This document shows positions 32,001-44,569 of a stretch of DNA of 64,000 nt, piece after piece. The notes under the pieces were generated by a model, which saw only the letters and a list, made by a program, of their open reading frames with translations, ran no database searches and had not been told where the DNA came from. Origin of the DNA: Wallemia ichthyophaga EXF-994 (Eukaryota > Basidiomycota > Wallemiomycetes > Wallemiales > Wallemiaceae). How positions within the stretch are numbered: the stretch's first letter is position 1; each line of letters begins with the position of its first letter. The position numbers and the translations under genes are program-made. The DNA lies in contig NW_008806292.1 in NCBI RefSeq assembly GCF_000400465.1, forward strand, positions 144,444-208,443, read 5' to 3'.

Positions 32001-34719
32001 ACCCCATTGCGATCCAAGCGACTCATAGGCTGACCTACATAGTTCGCTTCTCGACCCATTTATGTATAAATTCATGAGTAACTGCTGATGAATAGAGTGA
32101 AGATTTTCTAGTGCGCCGATATCTCCATTAGTGACAGTCCTTTCAATATCAAAGTATGGATTAGAATCATTTTTGCCTTCCTCATGCATTCTTTGAAGCT
32201 CCACCGTTCTAACATGAGCAAAGATGTTACCGAAATGCTCCAAAATCACCGAGCGCATGTTGTTGACTTCAGTTGGTGATTTGATTTTCGGGTCTATTTC
32301 ATGCTCTACTAGCTTGACAGTGACAACAAGTAGCCAGGATGCACCGGGCCACTCTGGAAGATGCAGTACTGTCAGTGCATCATTTACAATATTCTCCAAC
32401 ATGATCTTATAGTCTGCCTCATGCGAGCTCTTTTGCGATTTGGATTGTGAGATGTGAGTAAACACTTGAAACATGATGCTCTGCGAAATTGATATTGTTG
32501 GAACTAGAGCCCTCTTCCAGAGTCCAGCCTCAGCTAACAGAAACTCTGTATGTTTTTTATCTTTCCCATCATCTACCTCCTCATCTTTGAAAGTGTTCAA
32601 GTGATGTTTGTCGCGCAAGGTGTTGACTTGTTCGTGCACGCTGTGCGAGCATGCTTGAACAAGCTGGAAAAGTAGTGCTGAGAGTGTGAAGATTGATTTT
32701 CCTGACTTTAATTGGTACTGCCTGGTTTGCTTCTTTAACTCAGGTAATTTAATCGTTGCAGAGAGTATTTCGTCGATAATCCAATGTCTTTGTGTATCGT
32801 AGTTTGCGAAGATATTTTGCATGAGAGTGAGCGCAGTCAGGCGCAATTCTCGCAATCCAATACCCCCTCCAATTGGCGAAAGAGCATTTTTAACGGCACC
32901 GTTCTTCGTTGATGTTGGTTCAGCTACGAAAAATGGTCCGATCGAAATGTATGTTGCGGTGATCAAGACTGAGTCTCCCAGACTGACATGCGTAAGATTC
33001 ATTAGGGCATTTAGAGATGGAAGGGATGATTTGATTGCGTTGAAGAGGTTCGAGAGTTGCTTCTTGATTGGCTGTGGATCTTCTCTTGCAATATACGCGA
33101 GGCACTCAGATGGGTTGCCTATTTAAAATGTTAGTTAGACATGTACTACACAGCAAAACGTAGACCCACTGTATCCTTCTTCAATTGCTTCAACGTATGA
33201 ATATACAGTCTTGGTGAGATGATGTCTGAGAACCGACAAACACTTCGAAAGCACGTCTTCAAAGTAAAGCTGCTTTGGTAATTGGTCGAACTTCATAATC
33301 AGAAGAATGCACTCCACTGCTATAATGGATTCTGTGGATGTTTGAAGGTTTCTTTTACATCCTTCGACATCCCGTTCATCCACAGTCCAAACGGATAGCT
33401 TGTCACCCAGCCCAACGGTCTTGCTGAGTAGCTTGATCAGACGTGCGAGCGTAATGACCAGCTCTGATTGCGAAGTACCATCAAAGTCATTATTAGCCAG
33501 CTCAAGAATAGAGTTTGGCTTGCTGGCATAAAGTTGATTTAAACACGAGGAAATGTCTTTGATAAAGGTTGCTTGCAAGTGACCACCACTTGCAAACATA
33601 GCAGCGTATTCCTTAGGGATTTCATCCACGCCCATCAACACGCTATCTTCAGTCTCCAAAATTGAATTAATAAGTTGCTTGAGCTTCTTTAATGAATGCT
33701 TGTCAATTGAGTTATTGGACAGCTCTGTAGCAACAACAGTCCTGCGAGATGATGCAGCCTTGGGAATGTTCTTCAAAAGCGGGTTGTGTGCAACGATTTT
33801 GTCAACAAATTTATCGTCTTTTGTAACAGGAGGCGGTGCTTTCTCAGCTTCCATCGCTTCTGCAGGCGGATCGGAACTGAAATGCACTTGCTTGGCTGGT
33901 TTTGATTTTGGGTCTGACACATTTCGTGAAGTTTTAGGCGGTTCAGTCTGTTTGGAGCGTTTATTGCTAGGTGAGTTTGCTTCATATGGAACATCTCGCT
34001 TCTTGCTTTCCTTGTTTTTTGCAGGTAAATTTTCACCATCAGTCTTTGCATTCTCCCGTTTTAATTTGGACGATGAAGGAGGAGGAGGATCGTTAATGAT
34101 TCTATTCCTCAAAGAGTACAGATAGTTGCTGTCATCTTGCATTGATAATGCGATTTCTGCGTTGCTAGTATTCTTTGTCTTTGGTTTACTTGATCTAGGG
34201 AGTGGGGGTATAGATTTTTGTACTTTGTTTGCTGTTGAGTTAGGCATACCGATATCGAGATGGACTGGATTGTTAGATATTGATATATCTGCAGGTAGTT
34301 TGATATTGCTTTTGTATGTCAGCCATATCAAAGACATTGAATACGCGGAACTAACGGCAGAGATTCGTCCTGGATATTGAGCTGATGCTGTTTGCGTATC
34401 AGATCTACAATATCTTCGTCGTCTGATGCGCCAGTATTCCAGATGATATCAAATTCCTCGTTGGACGGCTTGGAGGAGGCTAAATCTGGAGACGATATAT
34501 ATGTATGTGATTCTGGAAAGAGCCTGGAGACTGTTGTGTGTGTTATCTCTTTGCATCTCGATGTTTGTTCTTCAACTCACATTGAGAAGATGGAAGTGCG
34601 TTTGGAAAGGGGGAGATAGAGATAACATCATTTATGTTCTTGATTGGCCTTTTGCTATTCCCCGGCCCATCATCCTTGCCACCGCCATAGAATGATCTCA
34701 CGGTGAATTTGGTCGTCAT
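29037..34719 (-). CDS. SCC2: Cohesin loader SCC2/Mis4/NIPBL
   Basis: Seven exons (34581-34719, 34356-34530, 33170-34308, 30936-33118, 30061-30887, 29879-30014, 29037-29834) join in frame to 1798 aa, the largest gene here and the usual Scc2 size. The N-terminal roughly 350 residues are disordered and Lys/Ser/Pro-rich, the likely Scc4-binding region. The rest is HEAT repeats with hallmark blocks SIRAKAVKALGVAIM, DVASSVRDAALDVLSKHL, SPAVRKRVAKLLRDIYE and, near the end, VKQGLTHPIELLPALVALET. Scc2 loads cohesin onto chromosomes and drives its ATPase. Without splicing it looks like four or five separate ORFs. The start MTTKFTVRSF is 37 bp from PPWD1. Confidence 0.95.
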
Positions 34720-34756
34720 CGTTGGGTTGATCGTTCCCTTCACCGCAACAGCGATT

Positions 34757-36953
34757 ATGGCAGACGACAATGAAGAAGATTTTGGGCCAATGCCAATGCC
34801 CGATATGTCAAATAAGAAGAGGAAGGTGCTCACGCACGAGTCAACGTATCTCAACAATCTCCCGCTCAGCGACAGATATACAAAGTCCTTTATGCACAGA
34901 GACAACGTCCTCACGGCAGCGACCACAAAGACAAACTATATCGTGACTACATCTGTCGAAGGTACCATTAAGTTCTGGCACAAGGAGCCCAAAGGAATCG
35001 AGTTCAGAAAGCAATTCAGAGCTCATTTGCAGCCGATTGTAGCTACAGCTGTCTCCAACGATGGCAGCCTGGTGGCTACGCTATCAGAAGACAACTCTGT
35101 CAAGGTTTTCGATGTCGTCAGTTTCGATATGATCAACATGTTCAGTCTGGACTTCCCCCCTTCAACATGCGCATGGATACATAGTCCTAGCCAAGGCGGA
35201 TCTGTCCTAGCTATTTCCGACAAGAACTCATCGGCCATGCATCTCTTTGATGGCAGAGGAGACGGTAAACCCTTCCATACTCTCACCAGCATCCACAACA
35301 AGCCGGTCAACATCATCAAGTACTCAGACAGATACGATACTGTTATTTCAGCTGACATCGGTGGTATGATTGAGTACTGGTCACCTCATGAGCCGTATGA
35401 AACACCAAAAGATGTTCCACGCCTTTGGGAGTTTAAATCGTCTACCGATCTGTACGAATTTAGGAAGGCTAAAGCACCCCCAACCTCTATTGCACTTTCA
35501 CCGGACTCAAGTCACTTTGTTGCGTTCTCAATCAAAGACAGAAAGATCAGACTTTTCAATTTCCTCTCTGGTAAGCTTACGCGAAAGTATGATGAATCGC
35601 TGGAGGCTGCTAGTGAAATGCAGCAAGCAGGCACAGCTATATACAAATTAGATGATATGGAATTCGGCAGAAGACTAGCATTGGAGTCTGAGATACAAGA
35701 GAACGAGCACGCAGTGTCAAACATGAACGTCATATTTGACGAGAGCGGTAACTTTATCATCTACCCAACGCTCTTAGGTATTAAAGGTGCGTCAAGATAT
35801 TTTGTTAGCTGGGTCACTGACATTGATGTCTAGTTGTGAACATTGTCACAAACAAGGTTGCCAGAGTCCTTGGAAAAGACGACTCAATAAGATTCCTAAA
35901 TGTCTCGCTTTATCAAGGTGCACCGACGAAAAAAGGATTCATGACTGCCCAAATGGCTGCTTCTGACAATCCAATCTTGCAAGAGTCTCAGGCTCGTGAT
36001 CCTATACTCTTCTGTTCAGCGTACAAGCGTCCCCGTTTTCATCTCTTTTCGAACTCCGAGCCTGAAGGGTGAGTTGTTAATTCTAATTGAACATGAGCTG
36101 ATTTGTCTTCAGATCTGGAGATCGCGATGTTTTCAATGAAAAACCAACTCAAGAGGAACAAGCTATGACAGTCGCACCTGTCCAAAAGCAGATTAGACAA
36201 AGACCAGCGGCAGGAAAGGCGATTTTGCATACAACATTGGGCGACATTACTTTGCGATTGTGAGTGCGTTTACAGTGTTACTGTTGTGTTGATAATGAAA
36301 TCCAGATTCGCTGATAAGGCACCTAAGGCTGTCGAAAATTTTACCGGACATGCCAGCAGCGGCTACTACGAGGGCGTGATATTCCACAGAAGTACGTAAA
36401 ACGAGCTCACTTATGGCAAGCTAACGCATCGTCCAAGTCATCCGTAGATTTGTAAGAGATTCCTGCGATTAAAGCTGTCCTTACTAACGCAATCAAGATG
36501 CTTCAAACAGGTGACCCACTTGGTGACGGTACTGGTGGAGACAGTATCTTTGGCCACGACTTCGAAGATGAGTTTCATCCAGACCTGTCTCATGATAAGC
36601 CATACACGTTAAGGTAGGTGGATCTTGATTGGACCTGACTGAAGGTCTAACGAATGTAGCATGGCAAATGCAGGACCAGGAACTAATGCGTCGCAATTTT
36701 TTATAACCACAGTGCCAACACCGTGGCTGGATAACAAGCACACGTGAGTACAATATCAAGTAGAGTATTTCGCTGAATGTCCTTCAGGGTATTTGGTAGA
36801 GCGATTTCAGGGATGGATGTGATACACAAGATCGAAGAACTGAGAGTAGATAGGAAGGACAGGGTAGGTGATAATCCACTCGCAACACCGGCACTAACGA
36901 AGAGTAAATAGCCCGAGGATCCACCACAGATATCAAGTATATCAGTAGAATAA
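34757..36953 (+). CDS. PPWD1: PPWD1-type WD-repeat cyclophilin
   Basis: Nine exons (34757-35786, 35834-36068, 36113-36259, 36306-36391, 36438-36451, 36498-36613, 36660-36743, 36788-36863, 36912-36953) give 609 aa. WD repeats fill residues 1-430 ([36 protein letters not shown]). A cyclophilin domain follows from [12 protein letters not shown], with the active-site Arg in VIFHRIIRRF and the [13 protein letters not shown] strand. PPWD1 is a spliceosome-associated peptidyl-prolyl isomerase. Seven of eight introns crowd into the last third of the gene. Exon 5 is a 14-nt microexon carrying the FHRIIRRF core. Confidence 0.94.
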
Positions 36954-37029
36954 TTTATAATTTGTAAAATTCATTTGAATAATTGCCATTTGTACCACCG
37001 ATAAACTTGCACACTGACACCCACGAGCG

Positions 37030-40000
37030 ATGGAAGATAAACCAGCGAAAGCGCATCAGCAAGCGCATGCGGGTAGAAAAGCAGAAAAGAAGGCGAAGAA
37101 GGTGGAAGGAAGTAATGGGAAAGAGAAGCCAATCAATCACAAGGTGCGTACTTGCAAAGACGCAGATATGGGTTGCTGACGAGCACCTGCGCAGGCTTTT
37201 ATTAGTTCAAATATAAACACACAGAACAGGAATATTATGAGGAACGCTGAGAAAAATCAGAAGAGACTGCATGTACCTCTGGTCGATAGAACACCAGGCG
37301 TTGATCAGGCGCCACCAGTGCTCGTAGCGGTAGCAGGCCCACCAGGTGTACGTTGCAAACATATGCAGTCGCCACTTCTAATACCTCAATCCAGGTTGGG
37401 AAAACTACACTGATGAAATCACTCATTAGACGCTACTCGAAGCACACGATCAACGATATCAAAGGACCTGTCACAGTCGTTGCAGGAAAAGCTCGTCGTA
37501 TCACTTTTGTTGAATGTCCTAACGATATCAGTTCTATGATCGATATTGGCAAAGTTGCAGATTTGGTACTGATGCTTATTGACTGCACAAGTGGATTCGA
37601 AATGGAGAGCATGGAAATGTTCTCAATCATGCGCCAACACGGTTTCCCAAAGATCATGGGTATTCTGTCGCATGTCGATTTGATCAAGAAGCAAGCTCAT
37701 TTAAGAGCCCAGAAAAAGCGACTGAAGCATCGTTTCTGGACTGAGACGTACGCTGGTGCTCGTCTTTTCCAATTATCTGGTGTCATTAACGGGAGGTATC
37801 CAAACAACGAGGTACTGAACCTCACCAGATTCATTTCGGTTATGAAGTTCCGTCCACTTATCTGGCGCAATACACACCCTTATCTTATAGCAGACAGACT
37901 TGAAGATCTGACAGAAAGAGAAGTTGTGAGACAGAATCCAGCAATTGACAGGAACGTCACGCTTTACGGATACGTTAGAGGTGTTCCACTGAAGCAGCAG
38001 ACAACAATACACATACCAGGCGCAGGCGATATGAATATTAAAAGTCTTGAAGCATTAGACGATCCTTGCCCACCACCAACAAAAGATAGCGAAAGGAAGA
38101 GAAGATTGGCTGACAAGCAGCGTTTAATCCATGCTCCTATGTCAGATCTCGGCGGTGTCAGATACGACAAAGATGCTATCTGGGTCAGAGTGAACGGCAA
38201 TTTTGACAAAAACTCATCAGAAGCCAAGGGTGAGGGTGAAAAGATGGTCATGGACCTTCAAGACGCTCCATCCACGCTCGAGGAGTCAATCAAGAAGTCT
38301 CAAATTCGCTTGCTCGGTGGTTCGTCGAAAGCTATCCAACACGACAAGGAAGATTCAGACGATGAACATGGCGAGGAGCTAGATTCAAATGCTGAAGATG
38401 AAGATGAAGATTTGTCCGACATAGAAGATGAGGAAGGAGTTGACAACGTTGATGACAAGGGCCGTACGAATATGCGTAGAGGTCGTTTTTACGAAGGTGG
38501 CGGAGAGGACAATATCCAGGAGGATATTGCATTCGATGACAGTGATTCAGAGGTTGACCTAGAGGAAGAGCAAGGTCATTTCGAACAAGACGATGAAGAT
38601 AATCCTGACCTTGAAGATGACGAGAATGAGGACGCTGACGGTGAGGAGGATGTGCCCAGATGGAAGCAAAAAATGGGCGAACACGCATCACTCGTCGCAA
38701 AGCAATCAAAGAACAAAGGAGATTTAATGTCTTTGATTTACAATTCTGATCTTACTCCCGAGCAAATCGTTTACGGAGATGATGCTGTTGAAGAGGAGGA
38801 AGATGAGAATAATGAGGATGACTTCTTCCAGGTCAAGAGAACACCTAAAAAGAGTCAATACGAAGGTCAAGTAGATATTATCCGCGCGCCAATCAGCCAA
38901 GATATTGTAGAAAAATGGACAGATGAGGACACACTTGACTCTATTCGTGGACTATTTATCACAGGCGCCGACCAAAATGAAGGCGGTGATGACGAGAACA
39001 ATGAAGGCTTCGAAGATCTCGAGAATGGGGATGGCGACGAAGAGGAGGAAAGAAATGAAGAAAAGGAAGTAGAAGACGACTCACCAGAAACTCGCGAAGA
39101 AAAGCGTCTCAAGGCTATCGCGGAGAAGAAGGAAAAGTTGAAGAAAAAGTTCGATGAGCAATATGATGACGATGAAGATGGTGAGAAGATGGACTTTTAC
39201 GATGAGCGTAAACAGGAGATGGCAAAAAAGCTAGAAGATAATGCAGCAGAGTTTGCTGATGATGATCCAGAAATTCGACAGCAAGTTGAAGGTTTTAGAT
39301 CTGGTACCTACGTACGTCTGGAATTAGATCGTGTTCCATGCGAGATGGTAAACAACTTCAACCCTTCTGTTCCTGTAATAGTTGGTGGATTACTGCCAAT
39401 TGAAATGCAATTCGGATATGCGCAATCAAGATTAATCAAGCACAGATGGCATGGAAAAATTTTGAAGACCAATGATCCATTGATCATTTCGTTGGGTTGG
39501 AGAAGGTTCCAGTCCATACCGATCTATTCACTTGAGGATAGATCAATTCGTAACAGAATGCTGAAATACACACCTGAACACGCGCACTGCTTGGCATCTT
39601 TCTATGGTCCATTAGCTACGCCAAATACCGCGTTCTGTGCTTTCAATACTTTATCGAACGATACACCGGCTTTCAGAATCAGTGCAACAGGTCTGATTTT
39701 GGACAATGACAAGAGTACTGAGATAGTTAAAAAATTGAAGCTTACAGGTACGGCCATGAAGGTGCATCACAATACGGCATTCATCAAGGATATGTTTAAC
39801 TCTGCTTTGGAAGTTGCTAAATTTGAGGGTGCTCATTTGCGCACAGTCTCTGGCATAAGAGGACAAATTAAAAAGGCTATCAGTAAACCAGAAGGAGCTT
39901 TCAGAGCTACGTTTGAAGACAAGCTAAAGATGTCAGGTGAGTGTGGGTTTGAAGTTTGTTGAATCTGGCTAACGTCTGATAGACATCATATTCCTGCGTG

Positions 40001-40578
40001 CTTGGTATGGCATCCAGCCACGCAAATTCTACAACCCAGTAACGAGTCTTCTCGATGGAGACTGGCAGGGAATGAAGTTGACAGGTGCGATTAGAAAGGA
40101 GAGACACATGAAGACTCCTCTGGATATCAACTCAGCATATAAAGTGAGTGGAATCTAAACACCACTACATATCTCACAAATTTCATTACAGCCTGTCGTT
40201 CGTCACAACAAGAAGTTCAACCCACTCAAAATACCTAAGCATCTTCAAGCCAAGCTACCATACGCGTCGAAGCCAAAACTGACCAAGCCACAAAAGAATG
40301 AGACGTACATGCAAAAGAGAGCTGTAGTTATGGAACCTGAGCAAAAGAGAGCGGTAGCGCTGATTCAGCAGATGAGAGCCATCGATAAGGACAAAGGTGC
40401 AAAGAGATCTGCCAAGAAAGATGAGAAGAGAGATGAGCGTCAGAAGAACCTCAACAAGATAGAGGAAAGACGTCAAGATCACCGCAAAGAAGAGCGCAAA
40501 GAGGCCATGAAGAAGCTGGGTATAAAGCGTGCTATTAGTGAAAACAGCGGAGGCTCAAAGAAGAGAGCGCGTAAATAG
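37030..40578 (+). CDS. BMS1: Ribosome biogenesis GTPase BMS1
   Basis: Five exons (37030-37143, 37195-37347, 37395-39936, 39983-40143, 40192-40578) encode 1118 aa. The basic N-terminus (HQQAHAGRKAEKKAKK) is typical of BMS1. The P-loop is AGPPG|VGKTT, with the second intron exactly inside it. Switch-like FVECPNDISSM and the GDP-contact region ILSHVDLIKK follow. A long acidic middle (residues about 350-600) precedes the RIBIOP_C domain (YTPEHAHCLASFYGPLATPN, FLRAWYGIQPRKFYNPVTSL). BMS1 recruits RCL1 for 18S rRNA processing in the nucleolus. The very basic tail is probably nucleolar. Confidence 0.96.
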
Positions 40579-40897
40579 ACCGTGCGCTTTGTAAACAATC
40601 TATATTTATTTGTAAACAACTGATAGATGGGAAGATATAAACAAAATTCATTGAGGTAAAGTAAAGTTTCTCCTGGCGAGAAGCAACAAAAGAACAAGAG
40701 TGACAACAAAGTAAGAAGAAACGATTAACATTGTGCATGTCTTGTTGAGGTATAAAGAAGAAAAGGGGAGAAAATTGAATTGAGTGGAGGGTTCTGAAGT
40801 GTGGAAATGTAGTAGTGTAGTGTAGTAGTATAATAGAGTGAATTAATTCCATCATATCAATCGTGAATCGTAACAACAACGTCGAAACCGAATGCTC
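40579..40897. other. Convergent 3' region of BMS1 and PKC1
   Basis: These 319 bp between two stop codons hold AT-rich 3'-UTR-like sequence. There are short tandem tagt steps near 40807-40830 and several TTGTA/TATA patches suitable for polyadenylation. I see no gene or RNA. Confidence 0.5.
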
Positions 40898-43800
40898 TTA
40901 CTCAGCCCAAGGAGCGATCCACGAGAAACCAGCAAACTCAGCCTGGTCAGCTTCGGTGAGTTGACCCTGAACGGGTGTGAGGGTGGGTTGTTCGCGTGTG
41001 AACTCTGTGTCAAAGTTAGAGATATCGGTTGCGGATCCCTAAAAGGTAATGTGAGAAGTGGCTATAAAACTAACAACAAACTCACGATAGAAGGTCTGAA
41101 AGGAGGTGGGATGCGTCTGTGAAAGACGTCATCGAAATTGACATCACGGAAGTATGCATGCGCCTTGATATCTTCAGCATCAGCATCACCCGCACCAAGT
41201 CTCTTAGTAGGGTCTCTAGTGAGTAGTCTTTGCAACATGCTGACGGAATCTCTAGGCATATGGATAGGATAAAGTGGCTCGTCTTCGAGAATAGCGTCGA
41301 AGATCTCATCTTCGTCATCACCTCTGAAAGGCGATTGTCCAAGTAGCATCTCATATATGAGCACACCGAATGCCCACCAATCGACTGCACACGTGTATCT
41401 CTGCTCGAGGAGAATTTCAGGTGCCATGAATTCAGGCGTACCACAGAATGTCGATGTAGTGTTACCGTTACCCATGTTTTCTTTACACAGACCATAGTCA
41501 GCTACCTTGACATGACCATCGAGTGTGAGAAGGATATTGTCGAGCTTCAGATCTCTGTAGATGATTCCCTCCTGATGGAAGTACTCAAGTGCGAGTAAAA
41601 CTTCGGAGGCATAAAATTTAGCTTGGCGTGGTGTGAACTGTTGTCTTTGGATGTGCAGCATGAGGTCACCACCCGAAACATACTCCATAACGAAATAAAT
41701 GCGCGTCTCCGTCTGGAAACATGAATGCAATCCGAGCAAGAATGGGTGCCTTTGCTTAGCAGCAGACAAGAATACCCTCTTCTCAGATCTCGTCGATTCC
41801 ACTTCATCGTTCTCGATTATGAACTCCTTCTTGAGCACCTTGATTGCGAATAGCGAGCTGCTGCGCTTTTCCTCTGCTAACATAACCTTACCGAAGTTAC
41901 CCTTACCGATAACAGCAATAAAGTTAAAGTTATCGAGCCCTACCTTGCGTTGCACGGCTGTAGATACGCTTGCACTGACCTGCTGTGCAGGTTTAGGCTG
42001 GACCTGCTGTTGCTGATACTGCTGTTTCTGCTGAAACTGTGGAGGTGGTGCTCTGTAAGGCTGATCGGGACGCTGTCTGCTGTAGGGTGTTGGAGAAGGC
42101 ACCTGTGCCTGAGGTTGCTGGGATGGTGGTGGGTATGGACGTGGCACTTCTACTCTCTGTGGTTTGACTTGTTCCTTAGGTGCCGGTGCAGGTTCTTTAG
42201 GCGATGCTAAATCCATCTTTTGGGCACCTTTCTCAATCTCCTCTGTCGTCTTTTCATTACGCTCACGCTCACCTGCCAATGTCTCGTCAGAGGCCTTCTT
42301 GCTTGGAAGCGGCTTCTTTGGTTTGGATGGCTGCTTCTTGGCTGCGCCGATGGCCTGCATCTGACGCAAAAGGCTGTTTGCAGTAACCATACTCATACCA
42401 CAAAAGTCAGGAAGAAGGTGTGCACATTCAGCATGACATGTAACAGGACAATCTGAGCATTTCCTGGCTTTCTTCGAGAGTGGGTTGATGATCTCTCCGC
42501 AGTGACAGCACCAGTTGGGCGAGAGGGAACTGATAGGAGCTAATCTGTGCGGAATTCTATGTTTCACCTTATCTTCATCTTTTTCACCTGTATCTTGCTT
42601 AGATACACACTTGGTGACAACCTTCTCGTAGCAACCACGGTGACAGGTATATCTGCAGTCTTCACATCTGTATACCCTTCCATCAAGTACGAAATCATCA
42701 CAGTAAGCGCACTTGATGACATTTGTAATGAACTGCTTTTGTACGAAGGCGTGGCCGTTCATCTCATGTACTTGACCTTTACGCTTACGCAAAGCACCTT
42801 GTCTGCCGAGACCGTTGTTATCTGCAGGACGTTTGCTTACATTTTGTTTGACAAAGTTGAGTTTAAGAGCTACAGCACCAGCTGGCTGGACAGAGAACCA
42901 ACCTTCTACGCCCTCGTCGTCAAGTCTAGGAGAGGCGGCTTTCGAGATGGACTGGTTCACGCTGAGGTTGGTATTTGGAGATAGATCGTTAGGGCCATCA
43001 ACAGCAGAGAGTTTTTGCGGAGGTTGGCCAGGTCTGTCGAGACTACCTTGCTGATTCATACGTTCAAGCAGAGCACTCGCCTCAACGTCTGCCTTTTTTC
43101 TACGAAGTTCTTCGACGAGATCACTGACCTTGATCCACATGAGACCAATAGGTACACCTGAATCACTGGCGCCAGCTTGACGTTCATGGATTGCGATTTC
43201 CACCTCGTTAATCTTATCGACGGGGACTTCAAAAGACTCATTCCAAACGTTGTGACCGGTGGATCTAGAAGCTCTAGTTTTGACTGGAGGGGTATCCTCA
43301 CCGACCTTGATGAGAATCAGAGTCTCAAGTGGAGGTTGGCGGTGAGAGCGGTGAGACTGATTGGAGACAAGTTTGTGATTTAGGTCTCTCGCGCTCTTGA
43401 TTTGAATTTTGAGAGTACCAGAGAGCGGCTTACGCAGACCATCGACTTTGGCAGGCTCACCGGATTCTTCCGTGGTGGGAGCAACGTATAGATTCTGATA
43501 GCGACGAAGAGCTTGGCGGAGGATGGACATTTTAGCGTCAGACTCTACTTTCTTAAGCTGGGTCTCAATACGAGAGCGTTTGTCACCCTCAGCGGAATAA
43601 AGCAGGGCCATTTTCTCGATACCTTTCTTGTAGTGTTGTTCGCGAGCCAGCTTGTAATCGAGCTGATGGAGCATAAGGCTGAGCTTAGCGGGAGTGTACG
43701 GGCAGTCCTCCTTGGTGAGTTCAAAGTTTGATATCTGAGATTTGGGCCCACGCTTGGAGCTGTCACGGTGGATGGAGGGATGCTTGGGATTTGGGGTGTC

Positions 43801-44120
43801 TGTTTCGACGCCTGCATTGTTACCAGGGAGCTGTGGTAGCTCTCGCTCACCGTCCAAAACTCGCTTGCGACGTTCAACGAGATCCCTGAGTGTGGACTCA
43901 AAAAAGTTGACATTCCTCTGGGCCTCCCTGATTTGAGATTCAGCGAGTGAGCGTGCCATTGGATTTCCCAAGTGAGCATCTCTCATCTTCTGTGCGCTAT
44001 CAAGCATCGTGCGCTCAGTGGATAGCTTGTAGTGAACAGATTTAACCTTTTCATCAAGGGAGTTGTCCTGGCAGATTCTTTGTTAGAATTTAAGTTTCGT
44101 ATTTAATAGCCTTTTACCAT
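40898..44120 (-). CDS. PKC1: Protein kinase C, fungal PKC1 type
   Basis: Three coding exons (44118-44120, 41086-44067, 40898-41038) give 1041 aa. The first coding exon is just the ATG, followed at once by a 50-nt GTAAAA intron. Domains in order are: two HR1 Rho-binding coiled coils (about 5-75 and 120-195), C2 (about 210-330), two C1 zinc domains (HAFVQKQFITNVIKCAYCDD and HRLAPISSLSPNWCCHCG) and the kinase. The kinase has GKGNFGKV, AIKVLKKEF, YRDLKLDN, ADYGLCKE and GTPEFMAPEI. The tail has turn motif LTPVQ and hydrophobic motif FAGFSWIAP. PKC1 acts below Rho1 in the cell-wall integrity pathway. The DYG variant of DFG is normal for fungal PKC1. Confidence 0.96.
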
Positions 44121-44194
44121 TTTCACTTGAATCTTGCTTCTATCGTGGGTGTTGCGGTTTGAACGGCTTTTTTGCCTTTTCCTTGAAAACAGCG

Positions 44195-44477
44195 ATGTTC
44201 GATTCACTTACAAACCGTGAATTTATCTATTAAATATGAAGCCTCGCCTACTAACCCACCCACAGGCCCAAATCTCGTTCCTCAAAAGCAGCGCTATGCT
44301 CAAGGCAGAGGTGAATTCACCCACCTCAAAATGCCACGCTCGAGACTCTACTACTATGGATACCTTGCTGTCTTCGGTACTGGGATGGTTCTCACTGCGG
44401 GTGGAATTAAGACGCTTATCCAGGTGTGTTGATCATGTTCACCTGAAAACACACTAACACCTGTATAGGGAAAGTAA
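44195..44477 (+). CDS. COX7A-like cytochrome c oxidase small subunit
   Basis: Three mini-exons (44195-44216, 44266-44423, 44469-44477) give a 62-residue protein. A short matrix-side N-terminus leads to FTHLKMPRSRLYYYGYLAVF and a single membrane helix (FGTGMVLTAGGIKTLI) ending QGK. The pattern HLKxPRSR.YY..Y..F..GMV..A.G...LI.GK is that of fungal COX7A-type subunits of respiratory complex IV. The last exon contributes only GK and the stop. Both introns are about 45-49 nt. The gene is divergent from PKC1, with 74 bp between start codons. Other single-helix respiratory subunits of similar size are possible. Confidence 0.62.
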
Positions 44478-44569
44478 TGTGATTTCAAGTGGATTGCGAT
44501 GATTTCAATTAAATTCAAGCAATCTCAAGTAATTCCAAGTAAATTAATCATATGTCTTCCAATACACTC

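Noticed and set aside
29037-34337. Several separate HEAT-repeat genes
   Set aside because: Six introns of 46-57 nt join the pieces in phase into a single SCC2 of expected length, including the short 136-nt sixth exon.
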